DNA of 64,000 bases. Origin: Marinobacter sp. SS13-12. Lineage in GTDB: Bacteria; Pseudomonadota; Gammaproteobacteria; Pseudomonadales; Oleiphilaceae. The position numbers were made by a program, and so were the translations under genes. The notes under the pieces were generated by a model that searched no databases, was not told the origin of the DNA, and worked only from the letters and a program-made list of their open reading frames with translations. Below are positions 45,672 to 53,508 of the stretch, in pieces. Numbering within the stretch: position 1 is the stretch's first letter; the number at the start of each line of letters is the position of its first letter. The stretch lies in the NCBI RefSeq assembly GCF_030227115.1, contig NZ_JASSUA010000001.1, forward strand, positions 2,604,001-2,668,000. Reading direction: 5' to 3'.

Positions 45672-46079
45672 TCAGCCGGCCGCCAGCGCCCTGAGTTTGT
45701 CTGGCAGGGCCATGGACTTGCGATTGGTGCGGTCAAACCAGACTATCTTTGCGTAGCCTTCCGCGTAAAGCTCCCCGCTCTCGATATCGGTCAGGGTGTG
45801 ATAGGTGTCGAGGCTGGAATTGCCTGCCTTGTCAGCGTATGTTCTTACCTCGACGGTTGCCGGGTGCGAAAGCTCCTTCAGAAAGGTGGCGCTGGTCTTT
45901 ATAATGATCGGACCATCAGGGTCGTTTTCCGCACCCAGCTCAAGGGATGCCAGCCAGGTAATGCGGGCCTCTTCGAAGAAGCGGAAAAAAACCGTATTGT
46001 TGGCGTGACCGTATGCGTCCATATCACCCCAGCGCAGTGGCATGGAGATGGTGCTGACAAGATTTCCGGGTACTGACAT
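45672..46079 (-). CDS. Acyl-CoA thioesterase (YbgC/FadM-type hot-dog fold)
   Basis: The protein of 135 residues shows the 4-hydroxybenzoyl-CoA-thioesterase-like signature RWGDMDAYGHANNTVFFRFFEEAR, including the catalytic Asp and the following long helix. It probably hydrolyses acyl-CoA thioesters in the cytoplasm. GGAG lies 7-8 bases upstream of the ATG. It is convergent with the ketoacyl synthase gene and divergent from mlaA, placing it in a local lipid-metabolism group. Confidence 0.87.
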   Translation of the reverse strand: MSVPGNLVSTISMPLRWGDMDAYGHANNTVFFRFFEEARITWLASLELGAENDPDGPIIIKTSATFLKELSHPATVEVRTYADKAGNSSLDTYHTLTDIESGELYAEGYAKIVWFDRTNRKSMALPDKLRALAAG

Positions 46080-46112
46080 CGGTTTGCTCCTTTTTTAACA
46101 ACCTCAGGTCTG

Positions 46113-46907
46113 ATGATGAGACAATTTTTTTTCCGGCCCTCTTTATGCGGCGCCCTGTTTGCACTGTTCCTGTTTGCTGGTGGCGCAACTGCCCAAACCG
46201 TCCAGCCTGCCAATCCGGACATGGCTGATCAGAAGGTTGGCGCCCCGGCCAGTGAGGTTGATCCCTACGAGAACTGGAACCGCAAGGTATACCGTTTCAA
46301 TGAAACCATTGATAACTGGTTTCTGAGGCCGGTTGCCAAGGGTTATCGCACCATTATGCCGGGTTTCGCCGACCGTGGGGTAACCAACTTTTTCAACAAC
46401 CTGACGGAACTTCGTAATTTCGCCAACAGTATCTTCCAGCTCAAGGGCGAATCGGCGGTGGTTGCCGCCGGGCGGTTTACCTACAACACTGTGTTTGGGC
46501 TTGGTGGATTCATCGACGTGGCCACCATGTTTGAGCTGCCAGAACGGCCGGAGGATTTTGGCCAGACACTGGGGTACTGGGGCATGGAATCCGGTCCTTA
46601 TCTGATGCTTCCGTTGTTGGGGCCGTCAAACCCCAGGGACTTTGGCGGTTTTGCCACGGATATGCTGGTATTGCCCTCAGCCTGGGACCTCGCGGAAAGC
46701 CCGGATGTCTACTACGCCAGGGCGTTGCAGGTTGTGGACAAGCGTGCCGACCTGATCCCCGCAGAAGCCTTCATGTCTGGTGATAACTATACGTTTGTGC
46801 GGAACGCCTACCTTCAGCGCCGTGCCTATCTGATTAACGATGGCCGCACAGTGAATGATCCATTCGCCAGCGACGATGATGAGGATCTGATGCTCGAGGA
46901 TTTCTGA
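46113..46907 (+). CDS. mlaA: MlaA/VacJ-family outer-membrane lipid asymmetry protein without lipobox
   Basis: The protein of 264 residues matches MlaA, the outer-membrane component that removes mislocalised phospholipids for retrograde transport. YENWNRKVYRFNETIDNW, FNNLTELRNFANSIFQLK and GPYLMLPLLGPSNPRD are characteristic. MlaA is normally a lipoprotein, but this signal peptide ends GGATAQ with no Cys near the cleavage site; the only early Cys is residue 12, before the hydrophobic core. Export by signal peptidase I is predicted. The C-terminus is very acidic (ASDDDEDLMLEDF). An ATG at 46116 is an alternative start. A patatin-like phospholipase gene follows 36 bases later. Confidence 0.9.
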   Translation: MMRQFFFRPSLCGALFALFLFAGGATAQTVQPANPDMADQKVGAPASEVDPYENWNRKVYRFNETIDNWFLRPVAKGYRTIMPGFADRGVTNFFNNLTELRNFANSIFQLKGESAVVAAGRFTYNTVFGLGGFIDVATMFELPERPEDFGQTLGYWGMESGPYLMLPLLGPSNPRDFGGFATDMLVLPSAWDLAESPDVYYARALQVVDKRADLIPAEAFMSGDNYTFVRNAYLQRRAYLINDGRTVNDPFASDDDEDLMLEDF

Positions 46908-46943
46908 AGGAAGGGAATTGCTGGAACAAAGGAGGTTACCCTG

Positions 46944-48431
46944 ATGGTCGATGACCGTATCCGTAAGTTCCGCAAGATGCTGGCGGAGGCGCCCAATTAT
47001 GAGGTGTGGAAGGCGGCCGCCCTGGAACTGGATTTTCTGGAAGGCAATGCCGAATGGAAAGAGGACTTTGCCTCTGACCTGTACCACTATGAACTGATCT
47101 ACGACCGCCTCAGCAACCTTCGCAGCTACCGCCAGCAGAACGATTTCGAGCGCCTGAAGCGTGCTCTGCGGGAAGGCCTCCATCACGACCTCGGCAACAT
47201 GGGCAACACTGCTCTGTACACCCGGTCCCATGTGGGCACCAAGCATCTTATTGAGGAATACATTACCCAGGTTTGTGAGTCCCTGGATTTCCTGTGCGAT
47301 ACAAGAGTGCCCGGCTTCCCCGTTGCCGACAAGCTGCAGTTCTTCCGCGATACCCTCACCAGTTATGGCCGGCCAGCGCTGTTGTTAAGCGGCGGCGCAA
47401 CCCTGGGTATGTTTCATTTCGGGGTGATCAAGGCGCTCTGGGAAAAGGGCCTGTTGCCGCAGGTGATTGCAGGCTCCAGCATCGGCGCCATTATTGCGGG
47501 CATACTGGGTGTTCACAGTGATCCCGAAGTACCGGAAATGCTGGTGCCGGAAAATCACGATCTCAAGGCCTGGAAATGGCGCGGCCTGTTCAGTGCCATT
47601 CGTGGCGACGGCCTGATGGACCAGGAGCAACTGAAAACCTGCCTGCGGGCCAACATCGGGGAATACACGTTCGAGGAAGCCTTCCAGAAGAGCGGTCGTT
47701 CCATCAATGTGAGCGTGTCGCCGGTTCAGACGCATCAAAAAGCCCGCTTGCTGTGTGGTTACACTTCTCCCTATCTGCTGGTCTGGAGTGCGGTTCTGGC
47801 CAGTGCGGCGGTACCCGGTATTTTCCCGCCGGTACCGCTGATGAAAAAAGACATCGAGGGCAATATCCTGCCCTACATGTCCCGCCTGAAATTCGTGGAC
47901 GGTTCTGTGGTCAGTGACCTGCCGATTGAACGACTGATGCACCTGTACGATGTGAATTTCACCATTGTCAGCCAGACCAATCCCCACGTGGTGCCGTTTC
48001 TCCATCGACGTGGTCGCGACGAGAAGGTCAGTCTCGCCAGCCTGCCCATGCACCTATTGAAATCGGAGATCCAGTTTCACGGCCAGGGCATTTTCGATTA
48101 CCTGCGCAAGAGGGTGCAGCCAGAGATTCTGCGGCAGCTGTCGGGCCAGATGCATACCATCATGGGGCAGCGTTATTCCGGTGATGTGACCATTTCACCG
48201 TCATACCGTCTGAAGGATTACCGCCGTATGCTGGCCAACCCCGATCCGGCCTGGGTGCGTGAGATGATACTGCAGGGAGAGCGGGCAACCTGGCCGAAGA
48301 TCTCGATGATCCGCTCCCATGCCCGGATTTCGAAGACGCTGGAACGCTGTATTCACAGGCTGAAAATGGAACAGCGCCGGTCTACGGCTGAGTTAAGACT
48401 GGTAAGCAGTGCGGATTCCGGCACATCATGA
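46944..48431 (+). CDS. Patatin-like phospholipase with DUF3336-type N-terminal domain
   Basis: The protein of 495 residues has an N-terminal helical domain like that of eukaryotic TGL-type lipases (DUF3336; about residues 1-140). A patatin domain follows with the oxyanion loop SGGATLGMFHFG (149-160), nucleophile Ser179 in GSSIG and catalytic Asp319 in DGS. No signal peptide is seen, so it is cytoplasmic or inner-membrane associated. AAAGGAGG precedes the ATG. Being co-directional with mlaA at 36 bases, it may hydrolyse phospholipids brought in from the outer membrane; that link is inferred. Confidence 0.9.
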   Translation: MVDDRIRKFRKMLAEAPNYEVWKAAALELDFLEGNAEWKEDFASDLYHYELIYDRLSNLRSYRQQNDFERLKRALREGLHHDLGNMGNTALYTRSHVGTKHLIEEYITQVCESLDFLCDTRVPGFPVADKLQFFRDTLTSYGRPALLLSGGATLGMFHFGVIKALWEKGLLPQVIAGSSIGAIIAGILGVHSDPEVPEMLVPENHDLKAWKWRGLFSAIRGDGLMDQEQLKTCLRANIGEYTFEEAFQKSGRSINVSVSPVQTHQKARLLCGYTSPYLLVWSAVLASAAVPGIFPPVPLMKKDIEGNILPYMSRLKFVDGSVVSDLPIERLMHLYDVNFTIVSQTNPHVVPFLHRRGRDEKVSLASLPMHLLKSEIQFHGQGIFDYLRKRVQPEILRQLSGQMHTIMGQRYSGDVTISPSYRLKDYRRMLANPDPAWVREMILQGERATWPKISMIRSHARISKTLERCIHRLKMEQRRSTAELRLVSSADSGTS

Positions 48432-48452
48432 GATGACAGCCCCGGGAGCCGG

Positions 48453-48467
48453 GCGGTATGATACCGC
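48453..48467. repeat. 15-base odd palindrome before the gspA-like gene
   Basis: GCGGTAT-G-ATACCGC is a perfect 7-1-7 dyad. About 10 bases downstream, GGGAGCC and GGCTCCC can form a second hairpin (about 48476-48496). Together they may end the phospholipase transcript, although no T-run is present, or form a regulatory site for the gspA-like gene. Confidence 0.3.
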
Positions 48468-48529
48468 GATAGCCGGGGAGCCCGTTGGCGGCTCCCGCAA
48501 GCTCCGCCTGAGCACCTGACTGGACACTC

Positions 48530-50299
48530 ATGTACTACGATTTCTTCGGTTTTCGGGAACCTCCGTTTTCGATAGCCCCTGATCCCCGCTACCTGTACCT
48601 CAGCGAGCGCCACAAGGAAGCGCTGGCGCACCTGATGTATGGCGTACAGGGGCAGGGCGGCTTCATCGTGATCACCGGTGAAGTTGGCACCGGCAAGACC
48701 ACCGTCAGCCGCTGTTTCATCGAGAATGTTCCGGGCCACGTGGATATCGCGCTGATCCTGAACCCCCGGTTGTCCGCCCGGGAGTTGTTGTCCTCCATCT
48801 GCGATGAACTGGAGATCGCCCACCCGGTAGGGTCGTCTATCAAGGAACTGGTGGGGCTGATCAACGATGATCTGCTCAAGGCCCATGCCGCCGGTCGTCA
48901 CAAGGTTCTGATGATCGACGAAGCCCAGAACCTGTCTGCCGAGGTACTGGAGCAACTGCGCCTGCTGACCAACCTGGAAACCGCCGAGAAAAAGCTGTTG
49001 CAGATTGTGCTGCTGGGCCAGCCGGAACTGCAGGACATTCTGGAGTTGCCGGAGTTGCGGCAGTTGAATCAGCGCGTCACGGCCCGTTATCACCTGGATG
49101 CTCTGGGCCGAGAGGAGATAGAAGCCTACTTGCGCTACCGGCTCAGTGTTGCCGGCCTTCGCGGTGAGATTTTCACCGATGGGGCAGTGCGGGCGTTGTA
49201 CCGAGCCAGCCACGGGGTGCCACGGCTGATCAACCTGATCAGCGATCGGGCGTTACTGGGGGCTTATGCGGAAGGCGAGCACCAGATCCGTGCTGGCCAT
49301 ATACGCACCGCAGCCCGTGAAGTGAACGGAAACCGGCCCCGCCGGGGTTCTGGCGTGTTTTCCGGCATACCCGACTTTGTGCTGGTGGCAGCCAGCCTGG
49401 TGATCGCCGTTATCATGACCGCCTGGGCGCTGGACCGTTTGCCAGGGGCCGGCTGGATGACCCCCGATGCGTCCGCCGGAGCAGACAGCGAAGTCCTGTC
49501 CGGCACCATTGAGCGTGTGGAGCCGTTAGCGGAGCTTATGCAAGAGCCATCAGCGGGGCCTATGCAAGAGCCATCAGCGGAACCTATGCAAGAGCCATCA
49601 GCGGAACCATTACCGGAGCTCTCAACAGGGCCTTCCCCAGTGCCGGAAATGGCAAAGGAGGAGTCACTGCCAGGCTTTGAGTTTCCCGCGAACACGCTGC
49701 CTCTGCCGGTAGCGTTCCGGGAGTTGTTCAGTGTGTGGGGGCGGGAATACAGCACTTCCGACAATCCGGTGGCCTGTCGCTATGCCGAGGATCAGGGCCT
49801 GCGCTGCCTTGAGAACCGGGGCTCCCGCAGGAGCCTGGAATACCTGAACCGGCCTGCCATTCTGCAACTTCGCAATGGTGACGGTGACAGCCGTTACGCA
49901 GTACTGAGTGGCCTCGAGAAGAACCGTGCCACCATTGAGCTTCCGGAGGGCCAGCGGGACGTAAGCTTTTCCAGCCTGGAGCCCTATTGGTTTGGCGAAT
50001 TCACGGTGTTGTGGGAAGCGCCATCCCATATTCAGCAGAGCGGGAACGGCGATAACGACGGCATTTCAGAACAGATATGGATGGGCTCGCGGATGATGGA
50101 GCTGGCCAGCCGTTATTCCGGTTCCCGTGAAGAGGAAAACCGCGTAAACCGCATGCCCATGGAAGAGCAGATTCGCTGGTACCAGGGGCAGAAAGGCCTG
50201 ACGGTAGACGGTATTGCCGGTGCCATGACCATCATCCAGATGAATAATGACCTGGAATCCGATGGTCCCCGGCTCAGTTCGGGGGGGATGGTTAACTGA
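48530..50299 (+). CDS. GspA/ExeA-like AAA+ ATPase with peptidoglycan-binding end
   Basis: The protein of 589 residues starts with the ExeA signature MYYDFFGFREPPFSIAPDP. It has Walker A GEVGTGKTT (50-58) and Walker B KVLMIDEAQNLS near residue 125, and crosses the inner membrane near 285-305 (FVLVAASLVIAVIMTAWAL). The periplasmic part has a Pro/Glu-rich repeat linker and ends in a peptidoglycan-binding-like module (MEEQIRWYQGQKGLTVDGIAGAMTIIQMN). GspA/GspB pairs remodel peptidoglycan so that the type II secretin can assemble. The gspB-like gene follows with no gap. No other type II genes are in the window. Confidence 0.88.
   Translation: MYYDFFGFREPPFSIAPDPRYLYLSERHKEALAHLMYGVQGQGGFIVITGEVGTGKTTVSRCFIENVPGHVDIALILNPRLSARELLSSICDELEIAHPVGSSIKELVGLINDDLLKAHAAGRHKVLMIDEAQNLSAEVLEQLRLLTNLETAEKKLLQIVLLGQPELQDILELPELRQLNQRVTARYHLDALGREEIEAYLRYRLSVAGLRGEIFTDGAVRALYRASHGVPRLINLISDRALLGAYAEGEHQIRAGHIRTAAREVNGNRPRRGSGVFSGIPDFVLVAASLVIAVIMTAWALDRLPGAGWMTPDASAGADSEVLSGTIERVEPLAELMQEPSAGPMQEPSAEPMQEPSAEPLPELSTGPSPVPEMAKEESLPGFEFPANTLPLPVAFRELFSVWGREYSTSDNPVACRYAEDQGLRCLENRGSRRSLEYLNRPAILQLRNGDGDSRYAVLSGLEKNRATIELPEGQRDVSFSSLEPYWFGEFTVLWEAPSHIQQSGNGDNDGISEQIWMGSRMMELASRYSGSREEENRVNRMPMEEQIRWYQGQKGLTVDGIAGAMTIIQMNNDLESDGPRLSSGGMVN
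49535..49606 (+). repeat. Three 24-base tandem repeats in the gspA-like gene
   Basis: Units at 49535-49558, 49559-49582 and 49583-49606 are almost identical and encode MQEPSAGP/MQEPSAEP in the periplasmic linker. The second and third units are identical, so copy number may vary between strains without breaking the frame. Confidence 0.85.
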
Positions 50300-50300
50300 C

Positions 50301-51059
50301 ATGTCCTATATTCTTGATGCACTGAGAAAGTCCGAGACGGAACGCCGTCAGGGCCGGGTGCCGGATCTGGGCCAACAGGTCCAGATGATCCACAAACCCA
50401 GGAGAAAATCCGTACCGGTAATGGTGTGGGTTGCCCTTGGTCTTGTGCTGAACGCTGTCATTCTGGCCTGGGCGTTCTGGCCCCGGGCCTCCGTAACCGC
50501 GATACAGGAGCCTGCCGGCCCCTATGAAGAAACGGCCACGTCCCGCGTAGAGGCCGAGCCGGTTGTGCCGGAACCGGAGCCGGTTCAAACCAGGCCGGAA
50601 CCCTCGCCGGAGCTTTCATCTTCTCCCCCGGCGACATCGACGAGGCGAGCTGATACGCTGGCCAATGCCATCGAGATACCCGTCCCCAAAGTAACGGAAG
50701 CTCCGGTTGAAGAAGCGAGCCGCGAGCGGCCCACGGTTATCGTGCCGACACCCCGTGAACCCAGGGCCGTTAATCCGTCCAATAGGGCCGACAGCGATGC
50801 GCCAGCAGAACGCACTCCACACCTTGTAGAGCTTCCATTGTCATTCCAGAAAAGGGTACCTGACCTGATTTTCAACAGTCATATCTATGCGTCCGAGCCA
50901 TCATCCAGACGGGTGATGATCAATGACAATTACCTGCGACCCGGGGAGTCGTTCTCCGGCATTACCGTTGAGCGAATTACCGAGGAAGGTGTTGAGCTGA
51001 GCATGGATGGCCGTCGATTCCGCGTGGGCGTTGTGCGGAACTGGGTGAGCCCCGAATAA
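50301..51059 (+). CDS. GspB-like general secretion protein
   Basis: The protein of 252 residues starts MSYILDALRKSETERRQGRVP, the classic GspB/ExeB cytoplasmic head. It crosses the membrane near 38-62 (PVMVWVALGLVLNAVILAWAFWP), has a Pro/Glu/Ser-rich spacer, and ends in the GspB periplasmic domain (LPLSFQKRVPDLIFNSHIYA...RRVMINDNYLRPGE). With the upstream GspA-like ATPase it should form the inner-membrane complex for secretin assembly. The upstream in-frame extension to 50247 overlaps gspA and is discarded. Its stop shares a base with the dinG ATG. Confidence 0.88.
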   Translation: MSYILDALRKSETERRQGRVPDLGQQVQMIHKPRRKSVPVMVWVALGLVLNAVILAWAFWPRASVTAIQEPAGPYEETATSRVEAEPVVPEPEPVQTRPEPSPELSSSPPATSTRRADTLANAIEIPVPKVTEAPVEEASRERPTVIVPTPREPRAVNPSNRADSDAPAERTPHLVELPLSFQKRVPDLIFNSHIYASEPSSRRVMINDNYLRPGESFSGITVERITEEGVELSMDGRRFRVGVVRNWVSPE

Positions 51060-53248
51060 TGGCACTTTCCGAGGACGTCAAACAGCAGATTCAGCAGACC
51101 TATCGCGACGTGCTGGCCGGCAAGGACATCCGCGCGCGTTACGGCCAGCGCCTGATGATTGCCGAGATCGCGCGCTACATGGGTGATATCACCGAGAATG
51201 ACGGCCAGCGTACGTCACCGGCGGGCGCCTGTGTGGTGGAAGCGGGTACCGGTACCGGCAAAACCCTGGCCTATCTGATTGCCGCCATTCCCGTCGCTCG
51301 GGCGCTGGGCAAAACCCTGGTGATCTCCACGGCAACCGTGGCCCTGCAGGACCAGATTGTGCACAAGGATCTGCCGGACCTGAAGAAGCACAGTAAACAG
51401 GATTTCACCTGGACTCTGGCCAAGGGCCGTGGCCGCTACCTGTGCATGTCACGCCTGGAAGCGCGCCTGCACGACGAGGGCAACGGCGACAGCGATACCA
51501 TGCCACTGTTCCTGCTGGACGGTCCCGGCAAGGAAGAGCCCGGCACCCGGGCGTTCTTCGAGGACATGCTGGCCAGCTACGGTTCCCGCAAGTGGGACGG
51601 TGACCGCGACCACTGGCCGGACCAGATCCCCGATGATGTCTGGCGCCAGGTCACTACCGACCATCGTCAATGCACCAATCGCCACTGCAGTTATTTCGAC
51701 AGCTGCGCCTTCTTTGAGGCCCGTAAGGATCTGGATGACGCCGATATCGTGGTGGCCAACCACGATCTGGTGCTGGCGGACCTGGCCCTTGGTGGTGGTG
51801 CGATTCTGCCGGAGCCGGAAAATGCGCTGTTTATTTTCGACGAGGCCCATCACCTGCCGGACAAGGCGCTCAACCACTTTGCAGCGTCGGTGCCGCTGTA
51901 CGCCACACGCCAGTGGCTCAAGCAACTGTCACAGGCCCTGGGCAAGATGCAGCCGTTCCTGACGCCCGGTACCCAGGCTGCAAAAACCATCGACAGAATC
52001 AGCTCCGCCTCCCGGGAACTGGATGTCACTCTCGCGAAGGTCTACGAGGAAGCGGAGCAGAACACCGGGTGGGAGTTCAACGAAGAACGCCGGTCCGCCC
52101 AATGGCGATATCCCGAAGGCGCATTGCCCGAGTCATTGTCGGAACTGGCGGTGGAAGCCCGTATAGCCACGGCAACGCTCACGCGTCAGCTCGGTGCAAT
52201 GGTGGATGAACTACAGACGGCGTTTGACGAGCGCAAGGCCAGCGATGTAGACCGGGACACGGCGGAATCCTGGTATCCGGTGATTGGCTCCTTCCACAGC
52301 CGTGCAGAGGATCAGCTACGGTTATGGGCGGCCTGGAGCGACAATCCCGGCCAGCCCGCCGAAGACCCGGAGAAGAGTGAAGAGGATGCCGCAAGGCAAA
52401 CGAAGCGTTCCGGCCCGCCTGCGGCCCGTTGGGCCGTGCGGCAACGGTGGGAGCACGCGGAAGACATCACTCTCTATAGCAGTCCGGTACTGGCGGATAA
52501 TCTGTTGTATTCCAGGCTCTGGTCCCGTGCCTACGGGGCAGTGCTGACCAGTGCGACCCTGACGGCCCTGGGCCGGTTCGACCGCCTGAAGGCCCGGGCC
52601 GGCCTGCCGGAAACCAGCCGCTTCGTGGTGGTGCCCAGCTCATTCCGCTATGGCGAAATGGCAACGGTGGAAGTGCCGGCCATGACCGCCATGCCCACCG
52701 ACGACGGCTTTACCGATCAGGTGGTGTCGCGGCTGCCGGACCTTTGGGCCGGCGAGAAGGCAACCCTGGTGCTGTTTACGTCACGCAAACAGATGAAACT
52801 GGTCCGGGACGCCCTGGCACCGGACTACCCGGAGCTGATCACCACCCAGGACGACATGGCGAAAGGGGAGGTTCTGCGCCGCCACTGCAGCCGTGTTGAC
52901 GAGGGGCTGCCCAGCGTTCTGTTCGGCGTTGCCAGCTTTGCCGAGGGCATCGACCTGCCAGGCAAATACCTGAGCCACGTAGTGATCACGCGGCTGCCGT
53001 TCTCAGTGCCGGATGACCCCATCGAGGCCAGCCTGGCGGAATGGGTGACCCACCGGGGCGGCAATCCGTTCATGGAAATCACCGTGCCCGATGCGTCCAT
53101 CAAACTGGTCCAGGCGGTTGGCCGCCTGTTGCGGACCGAGTCCGACACGGGTCGGGTCACCATACTGGATCGCCGCATCATCGCCCGCCGCTATGGGCAG
53201 TTGCTGCTGGATGCCTTGCCACCTTTCCGGCGTATTATCGAAACATAA
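51059..53248 (+). CDS. dinG: ATP-dependent DNA helicase DinG
   Basis: The XPD-like superfamily 2 helicase of 729 residues has Walker A EAGTGTGKTLAYL near residue 60, DEAHHLPDKAL near 260, and the four iron-sulphur cluster cysteines between GRYLCMSRL (about 130) and CTNRHCSYFDSC (about 205-215). A C-terminal motif VQAVGRLLRTESDTG matches motif VI. It unwinds forked DNA, R-loops and G-quadruplexes in repair. The start overlaps the gspB-like stop by one base. Confidence 0.94.
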   Translation: MALSEDVKQQIQQTYRDVLAGKDIRARYGQRLMIAEIARYMGDITENDGQRTSPAGACVVEAGTGTGKTLAYLIAAIPVARALGKTLVISTATVALQDQIVHKDLPDLKKHSKQDFTWTLAKGRGRYLCMSRLEARLHDEGNGDSDTMPLFLLDGPGKEEPGTRAFFEDMLASYGSRKWDGDRDHWPDQIPDDVWRQVTTDHRQCTNRHCSYFDSCAFFEARKDLDDADIVVANHDLVLADLALGGGAILPEPENALFIFDEAHHLPDKALNHFAASVPLYATRQWLKQLSQALGKMQPFLTPGTQAAKTIDRISSASRELDVTLAKVYEEAEQNTGWEFNEERRSAQWRYPEGALPESLSELAVEARIATATLTRQLGAMVDELQTAFDERKASDVDRDTAESWYPVIGSFHSRAEDQLRLWAAWSDNPGQPAEDPEKSEEDAARQTKRSGPPAARWAVRQRWEHAEDITLYSSPVLADNLLYSRLWSRAYGAVLTSATLTALGRFDRLKARAGLPETSRFVVVPSSFRYGEMATVEVPAMTAMPTDDGFTDQVVSRLPDLWAGEKATLVLFTSRKQMKLVRDALAPDYPELITTQDDMAKGEVLRRHCSRVDEGLPSVLFGVASFAEGIDLPGKYLSHVVITRLPFSVPDDPIEASLAEWVTHRGGNPFMEITVPDASIKLVQAVGRLLRTESDTGRVTILDRRIIARRYGQLLLDALPPFRRIIET

Positions 53249-53279
53249 AAAAAGAGCCAACCCATAGGGGTGGCTCTTT
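53247..53279 (-). terminator. Intrinsic terminator in the dinG/MalT-like convergent gap
   Basis: AAAGAGCCA (53251-53259) pairs with TGGCTCTTT (53271-53279), extended by CCC/GGG with one bulge. Read on the minus strand, the hairpin is followed by seven T residues (53253-53247). It should end leftward transcripts from the MalT-like gene or a small RNA in the gap. The T-run on the plus strand is only three bases, so it is weaker for dinG. Confidence 0.75.
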
Positions 53280-53455
53280 GAGAGTGGGCTCTTAACGAAC
53301 CCGGGCGTCGAAACAACGCGGAACAAGAAGTCTGAAGGCCTGAAGTTTCAGAATTCTTACCGAGGTTTCCCTCAGCGTTGGGAGAATAATAGGGGAGAAG
53401 GGGGCGTATCCGGATCGTCCAAAGGGCGTAGAGGGCGTACAAAAATCGGATAAAA

Positions 53456-53471
53456 TGTGACGCGGTTCACA
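53456..53471. promoter_or_regulatory. Perfect CRP/Vfr-type site in a convergent gap
   Basis: TGTGA-CGCGGT-TCACA matches the CRP half-sites at all ten conserved positions, and flanking A/T bases also fit. The site lies between the 3' ends of dinG and the MalT-like gene, with no annotated start nearby. Read leftward, TATTAT at 53391-53386 could be a -10 box about 70-80 bases away. Confidence 0.5.
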
Positions 53472-53508
53472 AAATCGCCCAGGAACCGGGCTCACCATAG
53501 ACCTGTCG

